This document shows positions 6,577 to 6,788 of a stretch of 6,788 nucleotides of DNA, one piece after another. The notes beneath the pieces were generated by a model, which did not search any database, was not told the DNA's origin, and worked only from the letters and a program-made list of their open reading frames with translations. The position numbers and the translations under genes are program-made. The stretch is taken from assembly GCF_004168205.1 (NCBI RefSeq), contig NZ_RCYB01000100.1:1-6788 (forward strand), written 5' to 3'. Numbering within the stretch: position 1 is the stretch's first letter; each line of letters opens with the position of its first letter. The stretch is from Catenibacterium sp. co_0103. GTDB taxonomy: Bacteria; Bacillota_I; Bacilli_A; Erysipelotrichales; Coprobacillaceae.

Positions 6577-6788
6577 AATAATTTAGAAAAAATAGAATAA
6601 TTGAATATTATGGTTTAGTTAATTTAGAAACGTCAAAACCTGATTTCTTAAGAAACTCTATCGCTGATTCTTCTGTTAAAACTTGTTGCTTTATAGGTGG
6701 CTTAGGATTTTTAAATGATTCATAATCTGAAGGATTAAATGTCTCTCCAGTAAGAATCATATGGTATATACTGACAAGCATCATTCTT
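6548..6788 (-). mobile_element. Right end of an insertion sequence, probably IS110 family (partial)
   Basis: The transposase 3' end and its terminator mark this as one end of an insertion sequence whose remainder is outside the window. IS110-family elements lack long terminal inverted repeats, so the exact edge cannot be read. It should lie between about 6500 and 6607, and 6548 (the start of the poly-A run) is a placeholder, not an observed boundary. Insertion next to a stunted ORF at 6503 suggests that the element interrupted a gene. Confidence 0.5.
6608..6788 (-). CDS. Transposase, C-terminal fragment at window edge, IS110-like
   Basis: The minus strand is open from the right edge to a TAA at 6610-6608 and gives 59 residues. 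It starts MMLVSIYHMILTGETFNPSD just inside the edge, continues with a proline/lysine-rich stretch (FKNPKPPIK) and ends AIEFLKKSGFDVSKLTKP. The '.LV.IYHM...GE.YNP' pattern matches the tail after the Transposase_20 domain of IS110/IS116/IS902-type transposases. That is recognition by eye, with no catalytic residues in view because the DEDD and serine parts lie beyond the window. It converges on the operon and ends at the hairpin 6557-6576. The reading frame is intact as far as visible, so the element may be complete. Confidence 0.7.
   Translation of the reverse strand, partial: RMMLVSIYHMILTGETFNPSDYESFKNPKPPIKQQVLTEESAIEFLKKSGFDVSKLTKP

Overview
The window is AT-rich, low-GC Gram-positive DNA. 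Strong purine-rich ribosome binding sites (AGGAGG, GGAGG, AGGTGA), tight gene packing and protein sequences of Clostridia type point to a gut Lachnospiraceae or a close relative. The family assignment is inference from sequence style only.

Positions 1-204 are a left flank. They hold an inverted repeat that looks like an intrinsic terminator (75-119) and then an AT-rich promoter region with 11-bp-spaced TTGAG repeats. From 205 to 6422 there is one plus-strand gene train with very short gaps or overlaps, so probably one operon. In order it encodes: a membrane-anchored phospholipase D / cardiolipin-synthase-like protein of ClsC layout; an OmpR-type response regulator; a histidine kinase with almost no extracellular sensor domain; a compact FUSC-type integral membrane protein; a CDP-alcohol phosphatidyltransferase of PgsA type; a 39-codon remnant resembling the N-terminus of a cation P-type ATPase; and an AI-2E/PerM-family membrane protein.

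The likely theme is envelope homeostasis. A PgsA-type enzyme would make phosphatidylglycerol phosphate, and a ClsC-like enzyme would turn phosphatidylglycerol into cardiolipin. Both sit in one unit with a two-component system and two multi-pass membrane proteins. A stress-responsive anionic-lipid remodelling operon is a reasonable hypothesis, but the sequence alone does not show signal or substrate.

From 6423 to the right edge the character changes. A short AT-rich spacer contains a 20-codon ORF with a fair ribosome binding site, probably the truncated start of a gene. Next come a minus-strand terminator and the C-terminal 59 residues of a minus-strand transposase that looks like the IS110 family and continues past the window edge. 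The region right of the operon therefore appears to have been interrupted by an insertion sequence.

The most notable points are the P-type ATPase remnant, whose last codons supply the ribosome binding site and a stop/start overlap for the next gene; the lipid-synthesis/two-component/FUSC gene combination; and the 11-bp-phased repeats before the operon. I found no CRISPR array, tRNA, rRNA or riboswitch that I could support.
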